Source: Flavobacteriales bacterium (GTDB lineage Bacteria; Bacteroidota; Bacteroidia; Flavobacteriales_F; PHOS-HE28). From it: a DNA stretch of 64,000 bases. Made by a program: the position numbers and the translations under genes. Positions 48,262 to 56,139 of the stretch are shown piece by piece. The stretch's first letter is position 1, and every line of letters starts with the position of its first letter. The notes beneath the pieces are model-generated. The model worked only from the letters and a program-made list of their open reading frames with translations. It had not been told where the DNA came from and made no database searches. The stretch is taken from the NCBI GenBank assembly GCA_016721825.1, contig JADKHI010000003.1, forward strand, positions 1 to 64,000, read 5' to 3'.

Positions 48262-48300
48262 CGGCCGTCCCTGTCCCGGGGGTCCGGGACGGGACGGCCG
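48262..48300 (-). promoter_or_regulatory. Strong hairpin between rplL and rpoB (attenuator or processing site)
   Basis: CGGCCGTCCC-T-GTCCCGG pairs with CCGGGACGGGACGGCCG, a 17-bp stem with one bulged base and a 4-base loop. In the direction of transcription no T-run follows, so it is not a full intrinsic terminator. Enterobacteria also have an attenuator at this location in their rplJL-rpoBC operon, which makes partial termination or RNA processing plausible here. Confidence 0.6.
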
Positions 48301-48325
48301 TTGCGGTCAATGCGACTGGAGGTTC

Positions 48326-48700
48326 TTACTTGACCTCAACTTCGGCGCCTGCTTCCGTGAGCTGCTGCTTCAGGTTCTCTGCGTCCTCTTTGGACACGCC
48401 TTCCTTCAGCGGCTTCGGAGCACCGTCGACCAGGTCCTTGGCCTCTTTCAGGCCCAGGCCGGTGAGCTCCTTCACGAGCTTCACCACGGCGAGCTTGTTG
48501 GCTCCGCCGGCCTTCAGGATCACGTCGAAGCTCGTCTTGGCTTCAGCGACTTCCCCACCACCGGCAGGTCCGGCCACCATGGCCACGGCAGCAGCTGCCG
48601 GTTCGATCTTGTATTCGTCCTTCAGGTACTGGGCCAGTTCGTTCACCTCTTTCACGGTGAGACCTACGAGCTGATCGCCCAGGGCTTTGATGTCTGCCAT
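48326..48700 (-). CDS. rplL: 50S ribosomal protein L7/L12
   Basis: The 124-residue protein has the N-terminal dimerisation helix (LVGLTVKEVNELAQYLKDEY), the Ala/Gly-rich hinge and the C-terminal factor-binding domain (KTSFDVILKAGGANKLAVVKLVKELTGLGLKEAKDLVDGAPK). It forms the ribosomal stalk with L10, encoded immediately upstream. Confidence 0.98.
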   Translation of the reverse strand: MADIKALGDQLVGLTVKEVNELAQYLKDEYKIEPAAAAVAMVAGPAGGGEVAEAKTSFDVILKAGGANKLAVVKLVKELTGLGLKEAKDLVDGAPKPLKEGVSKEDAENLKQQLTEAGAEVEVK

Positions 48701-48764
48701 CTTAACGGGGGTGTTGTTACTTTTCTGTTAGTGAAGCTATCTGGAAGTGCGTAACGCGGTAGGC

Positions 48765-49295
48765 TTAGGCGGCACGTTCTTCGAGGGCCTTCACGAGGCC
48801 CGCGATCTTCTGTCCGCCGCTGCCCTGCAGTCCTCCGATCACGGTCTTGATCGGGCTCTGCAGCAAAGCGATGATATCGCCGATAAGCTCCTCCTTGCCT
48901 TTCAGCTTGGTGAGCATGGCGAGCTGGTCGTCTCCAATGAACACGGCCTCTTCGATCCAAGCGCTCTTCAGCGACGGGACCGTGTTCTTCTTGCGGAAGT
49001 CGGAGATGAGCTTCGCAGGGGCATTGCCCTTGGAAGCGAACATCACCGCCGTCTGTCCCTTCAATGTTGGGAACAGCCCGCTGTAGTCCTTGCCCTCGAT
49101 GCGCTCCATCGCTTTCTCGAGCAGGGTGTTCTTCACCACCTTCATGCGAACGCCACTGGTGTGGCATGCACGCCGCAGCTTGCTGGTCGCCTCTGCGTTC
49201 ATCGAACTGCAGTCAGCGAGGTAGATGACGTTGTTGGCCTTGATCTCCTCGATCAATTCGTTGATGGCCTGGTCTTTTTCAATACGGGTTGCCAT
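48765..49295 (-). CDS. rplJ: 50S ribosomal protein L10
   Basis: The 176-residue protein shows the L10 core: KDQAINELIEEIKANNVIYLADCSSM, MKVVKNTLLEKAMER and GKEELIGDIIALLQSPIKTVIGGLQG. It anchors L7/L12 dimers to 23S rRNA and in many bacteria represses its own operon by binding the mRNA leader. Confidence 0.97.
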   Translation of the reverse strand: MATRIEKDQAINELIEEIKANNVIYLADCSSMNAEATSKLRRACHTSGVRMKVVKNTLLEKAMERIEGKDYSGLFPTLKGQTAVMFASKGNAPAKLISDFRKKNTVPSLKSAWIEEAVFIGDDQLAMLTKLKGKEELIGDIIALLQSPIKTVIGGLQGSGGQKIAGLVKALEERAA

Positions 49296-49314
49296 GGTCG
49301 TGATCGATTTATGA

Positions 49315-50010
49315 TCAGGCGTTCACCACACGGGGATCCACTTTGATCCCAGGGCTCATGGTGCTGCTGATGTTGATGCTCTTGATGTAAGCGCCTTTGG
49401 CGGTGCTGGGCTTCAGCTTCACGAGGGCCTGGAGGATCTCCTGTGCGTTCTCGGTCAGCTTGGTCACATCGAAGCTGGCCTTGCCGATCACCGCGTGGAT
49501 GATACCGGACTTGTCCACCTTGAAATCGATCTTACCGGCCTTCACCTCCTTGGTGGCCTTCGCCACGTCCATGGTCACCGTACCGGTCTTGGGGTTCGGC
49601 ATCAGGCCACGGGGACCGAGCACACGGCCCAAGGCTCCCACTTTGGCCATAACGGCCGGCGTGCAGATGATCACATCCACATCCGTCCAACCGCCTTTGA
49701 TCTTCTCCACATAGTCATCGAGACCGGCCATATCGGCACCGGCCGCCAATGCCTCCTCGCATTTCGCCGGGTCGGCCAGCACCAGCACTTTCACGGTACG
49801 GCCTGTGCCGTGGGGCAGGCTCACCGTGCCACGCACCATCTCGGTGCTCTTCTTGGGGTCCACGCCCAAACGCACGGCGATGTCAACCGTGGCGTCGAAC
49901 TTGGTGGTGCTCACCTGCTTCACGATCTGCGTGGCTTGGGTGAGGTCGTACAATTTGGTCCCATCGAACTTTTCGACGGCGGCCTTGCGCTTCTTGGTCA
50001 GGGTTGCCAT
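49315..50010 (-). CDS. rplA: 50S ribosomal protein L1
   Basis: The start at ATG 50010 gives MATLTKKRKAAVEKFD, the family N-terminus; the open frame to 50055 is not needed. The 231-residue product contains VDIAVRLGVDPKKSTEMVRGTVSLPHGTGRTVKVLV, the LGRVLGPRGLMPNPKTGTV signature and YIKSINISSTMSPGIKVD. Confidence 0.97.
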   Translation of the reverse strand: MATLTKKRKAAVEKFDGTKLYDLTQATQIVKQVSTTKFDATVDIAVRLGVDPKKSTEMVRGTVSLPHGTGRTVKVLVLADPAKCEEALAAGADMAGLDDYVEKIKGGWTDVDVIICTPAVMAKVGALGRVLGPRGLMPNPKTGTVTMDVAKATKEVKAGKIDFKVDKSGIIHAVIGKASFDVTKLTENAQEILQALVKLKPSTAKGAYIKSINISSTMSPGIKVDPRVVNA

Positions 50011-50023
50011 GATGGGTCCGTGG

Positions 50024-50466
50024 TTATTTGGTGAGAGGGCTGTCGCCGCTGACAACGATGCCCATGCTGCGGGCCGTACCGGCCACCATGCTCATGGCGC
50101 TTTCGATGTTGAAGCAGTTCAGGTCGGGCATCTTGTCCTCGGCAATCGCTTTGACCTGTCCCAGGTCACGGTGCCCACTTTCTTGGTCTGGGGCACGCCG
50201 CTGCCACCTTTCACCTTGGCCGCGTCCATCAGCTGAACAGCTGCGGGTGGGGTCTTGATGATGAAGTCGAACGACTTGTCGACGTAGACAGTGATCACCA
50301 CGGGCAGCACCTTGCCAGCCTTGTCCTGCGTGCGAGCATTGAACTGCTTGCAGAACTCCATGATGTTCACCCCTTTCGCGCCCAACGCGGGGCCAATGGG
50401 GGGGGCGGGGTTCGCCGCTCCTCCTTTTACCTGGAGCTTGACCAGGGCACCGATCTCCTTTGCCAT
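50024..50466 (-). CDS. rplK: 50S ribosomal protein L11 (single-base deletion near 50159)
   Basis: The first about 103 residues are a normal L11 (EIGALVKLQVKGGAANPAPPIGPALGAKGVNIMEFCKQFN ... TKKVGTVTW). The frame then runs into an unrelated short tail ending at 50119, whereas the +1 frame continues as VKAIAEDKMPDLNC, NIESAMSMVAGTARSMGI and ends SPLTK at 50024. Restoring one base in the run written GACCTGTCCCAG near 50155-50165 gives the expected DQVK and a 147-residue protein. The gene is otherwise perfect and sits in its conserved place, so a consensus indel is the simplest reading. Confidence 0.93.
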
Positions 50467-50560
50467 TCCTATCGTGTTGTGTCCTTTCTAGCGCTTTCCT
50501 TTCGGTCGGCTCGGACGGGTTTACGCTTCCACTTGCCTTCGAACGACGTGAACGTCGCCC

Positions 50561-51115
50561 TTACACTTCCTTCTCCACCTGCATGAAGCTCAGTTCCAAG
50601 GGGGTCTTACGCCCGAAGATCTTCACCATCACTTTCAGCTTCTTCTTCTCCTCGTTGATCTCTTCGATCACGCCGTTGAACCCGTTGAAGGGCCCATCGA
50701 TCACCTTCACGCCCTCACCCACGTGGTAAGGATTGTGGTTGGCCTCGTCGGACTCGGCCAATTCGTCCACTTTGCCCAAGATCCTGTTCACTTCGCTGGT
50801 GCGCAAGGGAACGGGGTCTCCCCCCTTCTCCGAACCCAGGAAGCCGATCACGTTGGGCAGCTGCTTCAGCGTGTGGGCTATCTCGCCGGTCAGGTCGGCC
50901 TCGATCAGCACGTAACCTGGGAAGAAGTTCCGCTCCTTGCTGACCTTCTTGCCATCGCGGATCTGATAGAACTTCTCCATGGGGATCAGCACCTGACTGA
51001 TGTACGTGCCCATGTTGGAGCGACGGATCTCGGTGTCGATCATCTCCTTCACCTTCTTCTCCTTACCGGAGATGGCGCGGATCACGAACCACTTCTTGGT
51101 GCTCACCTCGGCCAT
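50561..51115 (-). CDS. nusG: Transcription termination/antitermination protein NusG
   Basis: The 184-residue protein has the NGN domain (WFVIRAISGKEKKVKEMI ... FFPGYVLIEADLTGEI) and the C-terminal KOW motif (VGEGVKVIDGPFNGFNGVIEEI). It links RNA polymerase to Rho or the ribosome. It lies one base from secE and about 95 bases before rplK; that gap shows no clear signal. Confidence 0.97.
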   Translation of the reverse strand: MAEVSTKKWFVIRAISGKEKKVKEMIDTEIRRSNMGTYISQVLIPMEKFYQIRDGKKVSKERNFFPGYVLIEADLTGEIAHTLKQLPNVIGFLGSEKGGDPVPLRTSEVNRILGKVDELAESDEANHNPYHVGEGVKVIDGPFNGFNGVIEEINEEKKKLKVMVKIFGRKTPLELSFMQVEKEV

Positions 51116-51116
51116 C

Positions 51117-51344
51117 TTACTGGAGAAGTTTGTAGAGGAAGCCCAGGATACCCTTCCAGAAGTTGTTGTTCGTCATGTTGTGTACGCCGAAGACGTAGTC
51201 CATGAGGAACACGAGGAGGCTGATGAGCAGGGCGGTCACCAACACGATGATGGCGCTGCTCTGGAGTTCCTTCCAGGTAGGCCAGCTCACCTTGTTGACG
51301 AGCTCGTTGTAGCTCTCGCTCAGATATGTCTTGAAGCTTGCCAC
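51117..51344 (-). CDS. secE: Preprotein translocase subunit SecE
   Basis: One predicted membrane segment (SAIIVLVTALLISLLVFLMDYVF) follows the conserved amphipathic SYNELVNKVSWPTWKEL. A GTG at 51344 is chosen because the longer frame starting at 51365 would overlap the tRNA-Trp gene; it gives 75 residues, a normal single-TM SecE length. SecE stabilises SecY in the inner membrane. Confidence 0.92.
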   Translation of the reverse strand: MASFKTYLSESYNELVNKVSWPTWKELQSSAIIVLVTALLISLLVFLMDYVFGVHNMTNNNFWKGILGFLYKLLQ

Positions 51345-51362
51345 AGTTAATGATCGCTTTGG

Positions 51363-51435
51363 CACGGGTGGCAGGAATCGAACCCGCAGCCTAAGGTTTT
51401 GGAGACCTTCGCTCTACCAATTGAGCTACACCCGT
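51363..51435 (-). tRNA. tRNA-Trp (CCA)
   Basis: The acceptor stem ACGGGTG/CACCCGT, the anticodon stem AAGGT/ACCTT with loop CTCCAAA (anticodon CCA) and the T arm GCGGGTTCGATTCCTGC fold into a cloverleaf. CCA is not encoded. It lies between tuf and secE. Confidence 0.97.
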
Positions 51436-51469
51436 AGAACCCGTTCACTTTTCTCTTTTCGGCGGCGAA

Positions 51470-51495
51470 GGCCGTCCCGGATATCCGGGACGGCC
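51470..51495 (-). terminator. Hairpin after tuf (terminator or processing site)
   Basis: GGCCGTCCCGG (51470-51480) pairs with CCGGGACGGCC (51485-51495) over ATAT. It is 26 bases beyond the tuf stop and before tRNA-Trp. Its stem shares GGCCGTCCC with the hairpin between rplL and rpoB. On the minus strand the next bases contain AAAAGAGAAAAGT rather than a T-run, so read-through into trnW-secE is possible. Confidence 0.65.
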
Positions 51496-51521
51496 CTGCC
51501 TCCAATTGGTGCTATGTTGTC

Positions 51522-52709
51522 TTACTTGATGATCTCCGTCACCTGGCCGGCACCCACGGTACGACCACCCTCGCGGATAGCGAAACGCAGACCCTTGTCC
51601 ATGGCGATCGGCACGATCAGCTTCACCGTGATGCTCACGTTGTCGCCAGGCATGATCATCTCACGGCCAGCTTCCATCGTGATCTCTCCCGTTACGTCCG
51701 TGGTACGGAAGTAGAACTGCGGACGGTATTTGTTGTGGAACGGAGTGTGGCGACCACCTTCCTCTTTCTTCAACACGTAGATCTCACCTTTGAATTCCGT
51801 GTGCGGGGTGATGCTACCGGGTTTCGCGATGACCATACCGCGACGGATCTGGTCCTTCTCGATACCACGCAGCAGGATACCGCAGTTGTCACCAGCCTCA
51901 CCGCGCTCGAGCAGCTTGCGGAACATCTCCACACCCGTGCAGGTGCTGTTCAGCTTCTCCTCTTGCATACCGATGATCTCCACGTTGTCGCCGGTCTTGA
52001 TGACACCGGTTTCGATACGGCCCGTAGCTACGGTACCGCGGCCCGTGATGGAGAACACGTCCTCCACGCTCATCAGGAAAGGCTTCTCCACTTCGCGGGG
52101 AGGAACCGGGATCCAAGTGTCGACGGCATCCATCAGTTGCATGATGGTATCCACCCACTTCTCTTCGCCGTTCAGACCGCCGAGGGCGCTACCACGGATA
52201 ACTGGCGTGTTGTCGCCATCGTACTCGTAGAAGCTGAGGAGTTCGCGGATCTCCATTTCGACGAGGTCGAGGAGTTCGGCGTCATCCACCATGTCCACCT
52301 TGTTCATGAACACCACGATCTTGGGCACGCCTACCTGACGGCCGAGCAGGATGTGCTCACGGGTCTGGGGCATGGGACCATCCGTAGCGGCCACCACGAG
52401 GATGGCACCGTCCATCTGGGCGGCACCCGTGACCATGTTCTTCACATAGTCAGCGTGACCAGGGCAGTCAACGTGTGCGTAGTGACGGTTGGCCGTCGAG
52501 TACTCCACGTGAGCGGTGTTGATGGTGATACCGCGCTCTTTCTCCTCGGGAGCGTTGTCGATGGAATCGAAGCTGCGCTTCTCGGACAGGCCTTTGGAGG
52601 CGAGTACTGAAGTGATCGCTGCGGTCAGTGTGGTCTTGCCATGGTCAACGTGGCCGATAGTGCCGATGTTAACGTGCGGCTTGTCCCTTTTGAAGGTCTC
52701 CTTTGCCAT
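51522..52709 (-). CDS. tuf: Elongation factor Tu
   Basis: The 395-residue GTPase shows G1 GHVDHGKTT, the switch I region with RGITINTAHVEY, G3 DCPGHADY, G4 NKVD and the C-terminal KLIVPIAMDKGLRFAIREGGRTVGAGQV. It delivers aminoacyl-tRNA to the ribosome and here sits between a four-tRNA cluster and tRNA-Trp, the standard Bacteroidota arrangement. Confidence 0.98.
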   Translation of the reverse strand: MAKETFKRDKPHVNIGTIGHVDHGKTTLTAAITSVLASKGLSEKRSFDSIDNAPEEKERGITINTAHVEYSTANRHYAHVDCPGHADYVKNMVTGAAQMDGAILVVAATDGPMPQTREHILLGRQVGVPKIVVFMNKVDMVDDAELLDLVEMEIRELLSFYEYDGDNTPVIRGSALGGLNGEEKWVDTIMQLMDAVDTWIPVPPREVEKPFLMSVEDVFSITGRGTVATGRIETGVIKTGDNVEIIGMQEEKLNSTCTGVEMFRKLLERGEAGDNCGILLRGIEKDQIRRGMVIAKPGSITPHTEFKGEIYVLKKEEGGRHTPFHNKYRPQFYFRTTDVTGEITMEAGREMIMPGDNVSITVKLIVPIAMDKGLRFAIREGGRTVGAGQVTEIIK

Positions 52710-52804
52710 GATCGATGGGTCTTGTTTGTTCTGTTCTTCGTTCGTTCCGTACGTTCTCTTCTGCTGTACTGGCCTCTTGTAGCGATCACTGATGCTCCTT
52801 CCGG

Positions 52805-52876
<72 letters not shown>

Positions 52877-52947
52877 TGATGATCGAGACCCTGCCGAAGC
52901 AGGGGTAGTTATTTGCTGCCTTGGCCCGGGGGACCTTGGCTGCGTAG

Positions 52948-53020
52948 AGCGGGAGACGAGATTCGAACCCGCGACATTCAGCTTGGAAGGCTGATGCTCT
53001 ACCAACTGAGCTACTCCCGC
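52948..53020 (-). tRNA. tRNA-Gly (TCC)
   Basis: The acceptor stem GCGGGAG/CTCCCGC, the anticodon stem TCAGC/GCTGA with loop CTTCCAA (anticodon TCC) and T arm GCGGGTTCGAATCTCGT define it. Confidence 0.96.
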
Positions 53021-53076
53021 ATTGAAGGGACGGTTACGCCGTGCCCTGCTATTGGAGCTGGCTCCGTGTGAAGTGG

Positions 53077-53159
53077 TGGGGAGAACAGGATTCGAACCTG
53101 TGAAGCTGTGAAGCAGCAGATTTACAGTCTGCCCCCGTTGGCCACTTGGGTATCTCCCC
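53077..53159 (-). tRNA. tRNA-Tyr (GTA)
   Basis: The acceptor stem GGGGAGA/TCTCCCC, the anticodon stem GCAGA/TCTGC with loop CTGTAAA (anticodon GTA) and a long variable arm identify a class II tRNA-Tyr. Confidence 0.96.
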
Positions 53160-53173
53160 TGTTCCATTCACGG

Positions 53174-53246
53174 AGCCAACGGGCGGATTCGAACCCCCGA
53201 CCTGCTGATTACAAATCAGCTGCTCTACCAGCTGAGCTACATTGGC
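53174..53246 (-). tRNA. tRNA-Thr (TGT)
   Basis: The acceptor stem GCCAATG/CGTTGGC, the anticodon stem GCTGA/TCAGC with loop TTTGTAA (anticodon TGT) and the T arm GGGGGTTCGAATCCGCC define it. It is the first tRNA of the cluster, about 60 bases after the promoter at 53312-53342. Confidence 0.96.
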
Positions 53247-53311
53247 CTGTACAACAAGGAAAGAACGCCTCTTTCACCCCTCGCCGGAAGAAGGTTCCGG
53301 AAATGGGCCTG

Positions 53312-53342
53312 CAAATGTAGTAAGAATACCCACCGCTCCAAA
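53312..53342 (-). promoter_or_regulatory. Bacteroidota-type promoter for the tRNA-tuf-ribosomal-rpo cluster
   Basis: On the minus strand TTTG (53342-53339) and TACATTTG (53319-53312) are exactly 19 bases apart, a full match to TTTG-N19-TAnnTTTG. Transcription would begin near 53305 and enter the four tRNAs and tuf. Confidence 0.7.
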
Positions 53343-53345
53343 TGG

Positions 53346-53375
53346 CTGCGGCCACGTTTTTCAACGTGGCCGCAG
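53346..53375 (-). terminator. Terminator after hpf
   Basis: CTGCGGCCACGTT (53346-53358) pairs with AACGTGGCCGCAG (53363-53375) over TTTC, a 13-bp stem. It lies just upstream of the tRNA promoter and isolates that cluster from the xerC-hpf unit. Confidence 0.75.
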
Positions 53376-53418
53376 TTCAAGCTGTCCGGCATGCGGAACA
53401 GCTTAGGGTCCAGAGGGT

Positions 53419-53724
53419 TCAGCTCGCGTCCCGCAAACGCACTTTATTGCGCTGAGCCTGGCGACGCAGTGCATCGACCGCTTGGTCGGTGGCCTCTTCG
53501 AAACTTTTGCTGTGCCGTTTGGCGAAGAGCTCTCGACCCGGCACCGCTAGTCGGATCTCCACCACTTTGTTCTCATGATGCTCGGTGTCCTTGTTCAATC
53601 GCAGGAACACCTCCCCGTTCAGGATGCTATCGTGGAACTGGGTGAGTTTGCTGAGCTTGTCCTTGATAAAGCCGACCAACTTGACATCGGCATCGAAATG
53701 GATGGAATGCACGTTCACGTTCAT
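53419..53724 (-). CDS. hpf: Ribosome hibernation promoting factor / RaiA family
   Basis: The 101-residue protein matches the short HPF/YfiA form: MNVNVHSIHFDADVKLVGFIKDKLSKL, GEVFLRLNKDTEHHENKVVEIRLAV and SFEEATDQAVDALRRQ. It binds the 30S subunit and inactivates ribosomes in stationary phase. It follows xerC by 33 bases, so both are probably in one transcript. Confidence 0.93.
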   Translation of the reverse strand: MNVNVHSIHFDADVKLVGFIKDKLSKLTQFHDSILNGEVFLRLNKDTEHHENKVVEIRLAVPGRELFAKRHSKSFEEATDQAVDALRRQAQRNKVRLRDAS

Positions 53725-53757
53725 GGTCTGGAACAGATTGGTTCGTTGTTGTATGGT

Positions 53758-54660
53758 TCATTGGCCCCCACGTGGGTGGGCCTGTTGGTGCACTTTACGA
53801 AGCTTGTCGACGGTGTTGTGGGTGTAGACCTGTGTGGCGGCCAACCCGGCATGCCCAAGTAGTTCCTTCACTGCATTGAGGTCCGCGCCGTGTTCGAGCA
53901 TGTGTGTGGCGAACGTGTGTCTCAGGACGTGCGGGCTTCGTTTCCGTTGCGTGGTCACTGTACCAAGGTAACGCTCTACGAGACGTTGTACGCTTCTTCG
54001 GGGAATGGGTTCGCCCTTTTCCGTAACGAACAGGGTCCCACCCCCCTGGGCCACCGCTTCCCGAGCAATGATGTAGCTGTCCAACGAGGCCATCAGTCCA
54101 TCGGACAACGGGAGGATCCGTTCCTTGTTGCGCTTGCCCAATACCCGTAAGGTGCGGGCGCCACGGTCCAGGTCGGCTGGCCGTAGGCCCAGCAATTCCG
54201 CCAGTCGCATGCCGGTGCCGTAGAACATCTCCATGATGCAGCGGTCGCGCACCCCTTCGAAGCCGTCCGGCCAGCGCATGCCTTCGAACAAGGAGCCCAT
54301 GCGCTTCTCCTCGACGAACTCGGGCAGCCGCTTGGGTGTCTTGGGCGGATCGATCAGGTCTGTGGGGTCGTTCTCTATGCTGCCCACGGTGCGGGCGAAA
54401 CGGTAGAAAGCACGCAGGGCGCTCAGTTTGCGATTCACGCTGCGCGGACCCACCCCCGCCCCCAGTAATTCCATCATCCAAGCCCGGATGGCTTTGTCGT
54501 TCGCCTGTTCGGCATACTGGCCGTTGAGCCCCTGCAGGAAAGCTCCGAACTGTTCCATGTCACGCCGGTACGCCTCTACGGTGAGCGGGCTGCAGCGCCG
54601 CTCATGCTGGAGGTGATCAAGGAAGCGGCCCAGCAAGGGGGACGGCGTGGAAGTATCCAT
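53758..54660 (-). CDS. xerC: Tyrosine recombinase XerC/XerD
   Basis: The 300-residue protein has the SAM-like DNA-binding N-terminus (residues about 8-95) and the catalytic set R152, K176 or K179, H244, R247, H270 and nucleophile Y279 (HVLRHTFATHML, LLGHAGLAATQVYTH). Xer recombinases resolve chromosome dimers at dif. No phage or integron genes are nearby, so this is the housekeeping enzyme; XerC versus XerD cannot be settled from this window. Confidence 0.9.
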   Translation of the reverse strand: MDTSTPSPLLGRFLDHLQHERRCSPLTVEAYRRDMEQFGAFLQGLNGQYAEQANDKAIRAWMMELLGAGVGPRSVNRKLSALRAFYRFARTVGSIENDPTDLIDPPKTPKRLPEFVEEKRMGSLFEGMRWPDGFEGVRDRCIMEMFYGTGMRLAELLGLRPADLDRGARTLRVLGKRNKERILPLSDGLMASLDSYIIAREAVAQGGGTLFVTEKGEPIPRRSVQRLVERYLGTVTTQRKRSPHVLRHTFATHMLEHGADLNAVKELLGHAGLAATQVYTHNTVDKLRKVHQQAHPRGGQ

Positions 54661-54680
54661 GGGGGAGCCCTGGATACAAA

Positions 54681-54714
54681 AAAGGCGAAAAGACCCGTAG
54701 GTCCTTTCGCCTTT
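54681..54714 (-). terminator. Terminator after rpsU
   Basis: AAAGGCGAAAAGACC (54681-54695) pairs with GGTCCTTTCGCCTTT (54700-54714) over CGTA, followed on the minus strand by a T-run. It separates rpsU from xerC. Confidence 0.85.
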
Positions 54715-54734
54715 AACGATCGTTGATGGTGAGC

Positions 54735-54926
54735 TTACTGCTCTCCGCCGTATGTCTCGAGCTTGTAGACGGCGCGCAGCACTTGCTTGCGACGTTCCAC
54801 GGACGGCTTGATGAAGGCCTGGCGCTTCCGCAGAGCGCGCAAGGTGCCGGTGCGTTCGAACTTCTTCTTGAACTTCTTGAGCGCCTTGTCGATGGGCTCG
54901 CCTTCTTTCACCGGGATGATAAGCAT
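54735..54926 (-). CDS. rpsU: 30S ribosomal protein S21
   Basis: ATG 54926 gives a 63-residue basic protein (MLIIPVKEGEPIDKALKKFKKKFERTG ... RKQVLRAVYKLE), the normal S21 length; the longer open frame is promoter sequence. No Shine-Dalgarno motif is visible upstream, only A-rich bases, as is usual in this phylum. Confidence 0.96.
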   Translation of the reverse strand: MLIIPVKEGEPIDKALKKFKKKFERTGTLRALRKRQAFIKPSVERRKQVLRAVYKLETYGGEQ

Positions 54927-54956
54927 GTCTGCTGGCCTTTTTTCCGTAAGGGGTGG

Positions 54957-54987
54957 CAAATATAGTGGCTTCTTCGATCCGTGCAAA
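54957..54987 (-). promoter_or_regulatory. Bacteroidota-type promoter for rpsU
   Basis: TTTG (54987-54984) and TATATTTG (54964-54957) on the minus strand are 19 bases apart, a full consensus match. The leader would be about 24 bases. Confidence 0.75.
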
Positions 54988-54991
54988 CGGC

Positions 54992-56134
54992 CTATTTCAG
55001 GATCTCACGGCCGATGACCAACTTCTGGATCTCGCTGGTGCCCTCCCCGATGGTGCAGAGCTTGCTGTCGCGGTAGAACTTCTCCACCGGAAAATCCTTG
55101 GTATAGCCGTAGCCGCCGAAGATCTGCACAGCCTCGGTGCTGGCCCACACGCACACTTCGCTGGCGTAGTACTTGGCCATGGCCCCGGCCTTGGTCACCT
55201 TCAAGTGGCGGTTCTTTAGGTCGCTGGCCTGGCGGATCAACAGCTCACTGGCCTCGATGCGGGTGGCCATATCGGCGAGCTTGAAGCTGATGGCCTGGAA
55301 GTTGGCGATGGCCTGGCCGAACTGTTGGCGCTCCTTGGCATACTTCACGCTGGCATCAAAGGCCCCGCGAGCAATGCCCAAGCTGAGGGCAGCGATGCTG
55401 ATACGCCCGCCGTCCAACACCTTCATGGCCTGTTGAAAGCCCTCCCCTACGCTCCCCAGCACGTTCTCCTCGGGGATGCGGCAATCGTCGAAGATCACCT
55501 CGGCGGTCTCGCTGGAACGCATGCCCAACTTGTTCTCCTTCTTACCGGCCTTAAGCCCCGGTGTTCCGCGCTCGATCACGAAAGCGGTCATGCCTTTGCT
55601 GTCCAGCAGTTCGCCGGTGCGCACGATGGCCACGAGCACGTCACTGCTGATGCCGTGGGTGATCCAGCACTTGGTACCGTTCAAGATCCACTCGTTGCCT
55701 TCCTTTCGGGCCGTGCACTTCATGCGCATCGCATCACTGCCGGTGCTGGGCTCGGTGATGGCCCATGCGCCCAACCATTCGCCGGTAGCGAGCTTGGTGA
55801 GCCACTTCTTCTTCTGCGCGTCGTTACCGAAGTAGTTGATGTGGCCGGTGCACAGGCTGTTGTGGGCCGCCACACTGAGGCCGATGCTTCCGCAGATGCG
55901 GGCCACCTCCACAATGGTATCAACGTACTCATGGTAGCCGAGCCCTGCACCGCCGTACTCTTCCGGCACGAAGACCCCGAGCATACCGGCCGGGCCGAAG
56001 TGCTTGGTGAAAAGCTCCTTGGGGAAATACTGGCGCTCGTCCCAATCCATCAGGTTGGGGCGCACTTCACGTTCACACAGGTCGCGCACGGCTTGCGCGA
56101 TCATGGTCTGGTTCTCGGTCGGGTTGAATTCCAT
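54992..56134 (-). CDS. Acyl-CoA dehydrogenase
   Basis: The 380-residue protein has the three-domain ACAD layout: helical N-terminus (ENQTMIAQAVRDLCEREVRP), beta domain with AWAITEPSTGSDAMRMKC for FAD binding, and the C-terminal helical bundle with YGGYGYTKDFPVEKFYRDSKLCTIGEGTSEIQ, whose GEGT glutamate is the expected catalytic base. It oxidises an acyl-CoA to the enoyl-CoA and passes electrons to ETF; short/branched-chain substrates are likely but not certain. The frame is intact, 6 bases from apt. Confidence 0.93.
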   Translation of the reverse strand: MEFNPTENQTMIAQAVRDLCEREVRPNLMDWDERQYFPKELFTKHFGPAGMLGVFVPEEYGGAGLGYHEYVDTIVEVARICGSIGLSVAAHNSLCTGHINYFGNDAQKKKWLTKLATGEWLGAWAITEPSTGSDAMRMKCTARKEGNEWILNGTKCWITHGISSDVLVAIVRTGELLDSKGMTAFVIERGTPGLKAGKKENKLGMRSSETAEVIFDDCRIPEENVLGSVGEGFQQAMKVLDGGRISIAALSLGIARGAFDASVKYAKERQQFGQAIANFQAISFKLADMATRIEASELLIRQASDLKNRHLKVTKAGAMAKYYASEVCVWASTEAVQIFGGYGYTKDFPVEKFYRDSKLCTIGEGTSEIQKLVIGREILK

Positions 56135-56139
56135 AGGGG

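Noticed and set aside
50119..50170. Programmed frameshift in rplK
   Set aside because: No slippery heptamer or stimulatory structure is apparent, and L11 is not known to use recoding; a lost base explains it.
53758..54660. XerC-like recombinase as integrase of a mobile element at the tRNA cluster
   Set aside because: The neighbours are conserved housekeeping genes, no direct repeat of a tRNA 3' end was seen, and the protein has the plain XerC/D length.
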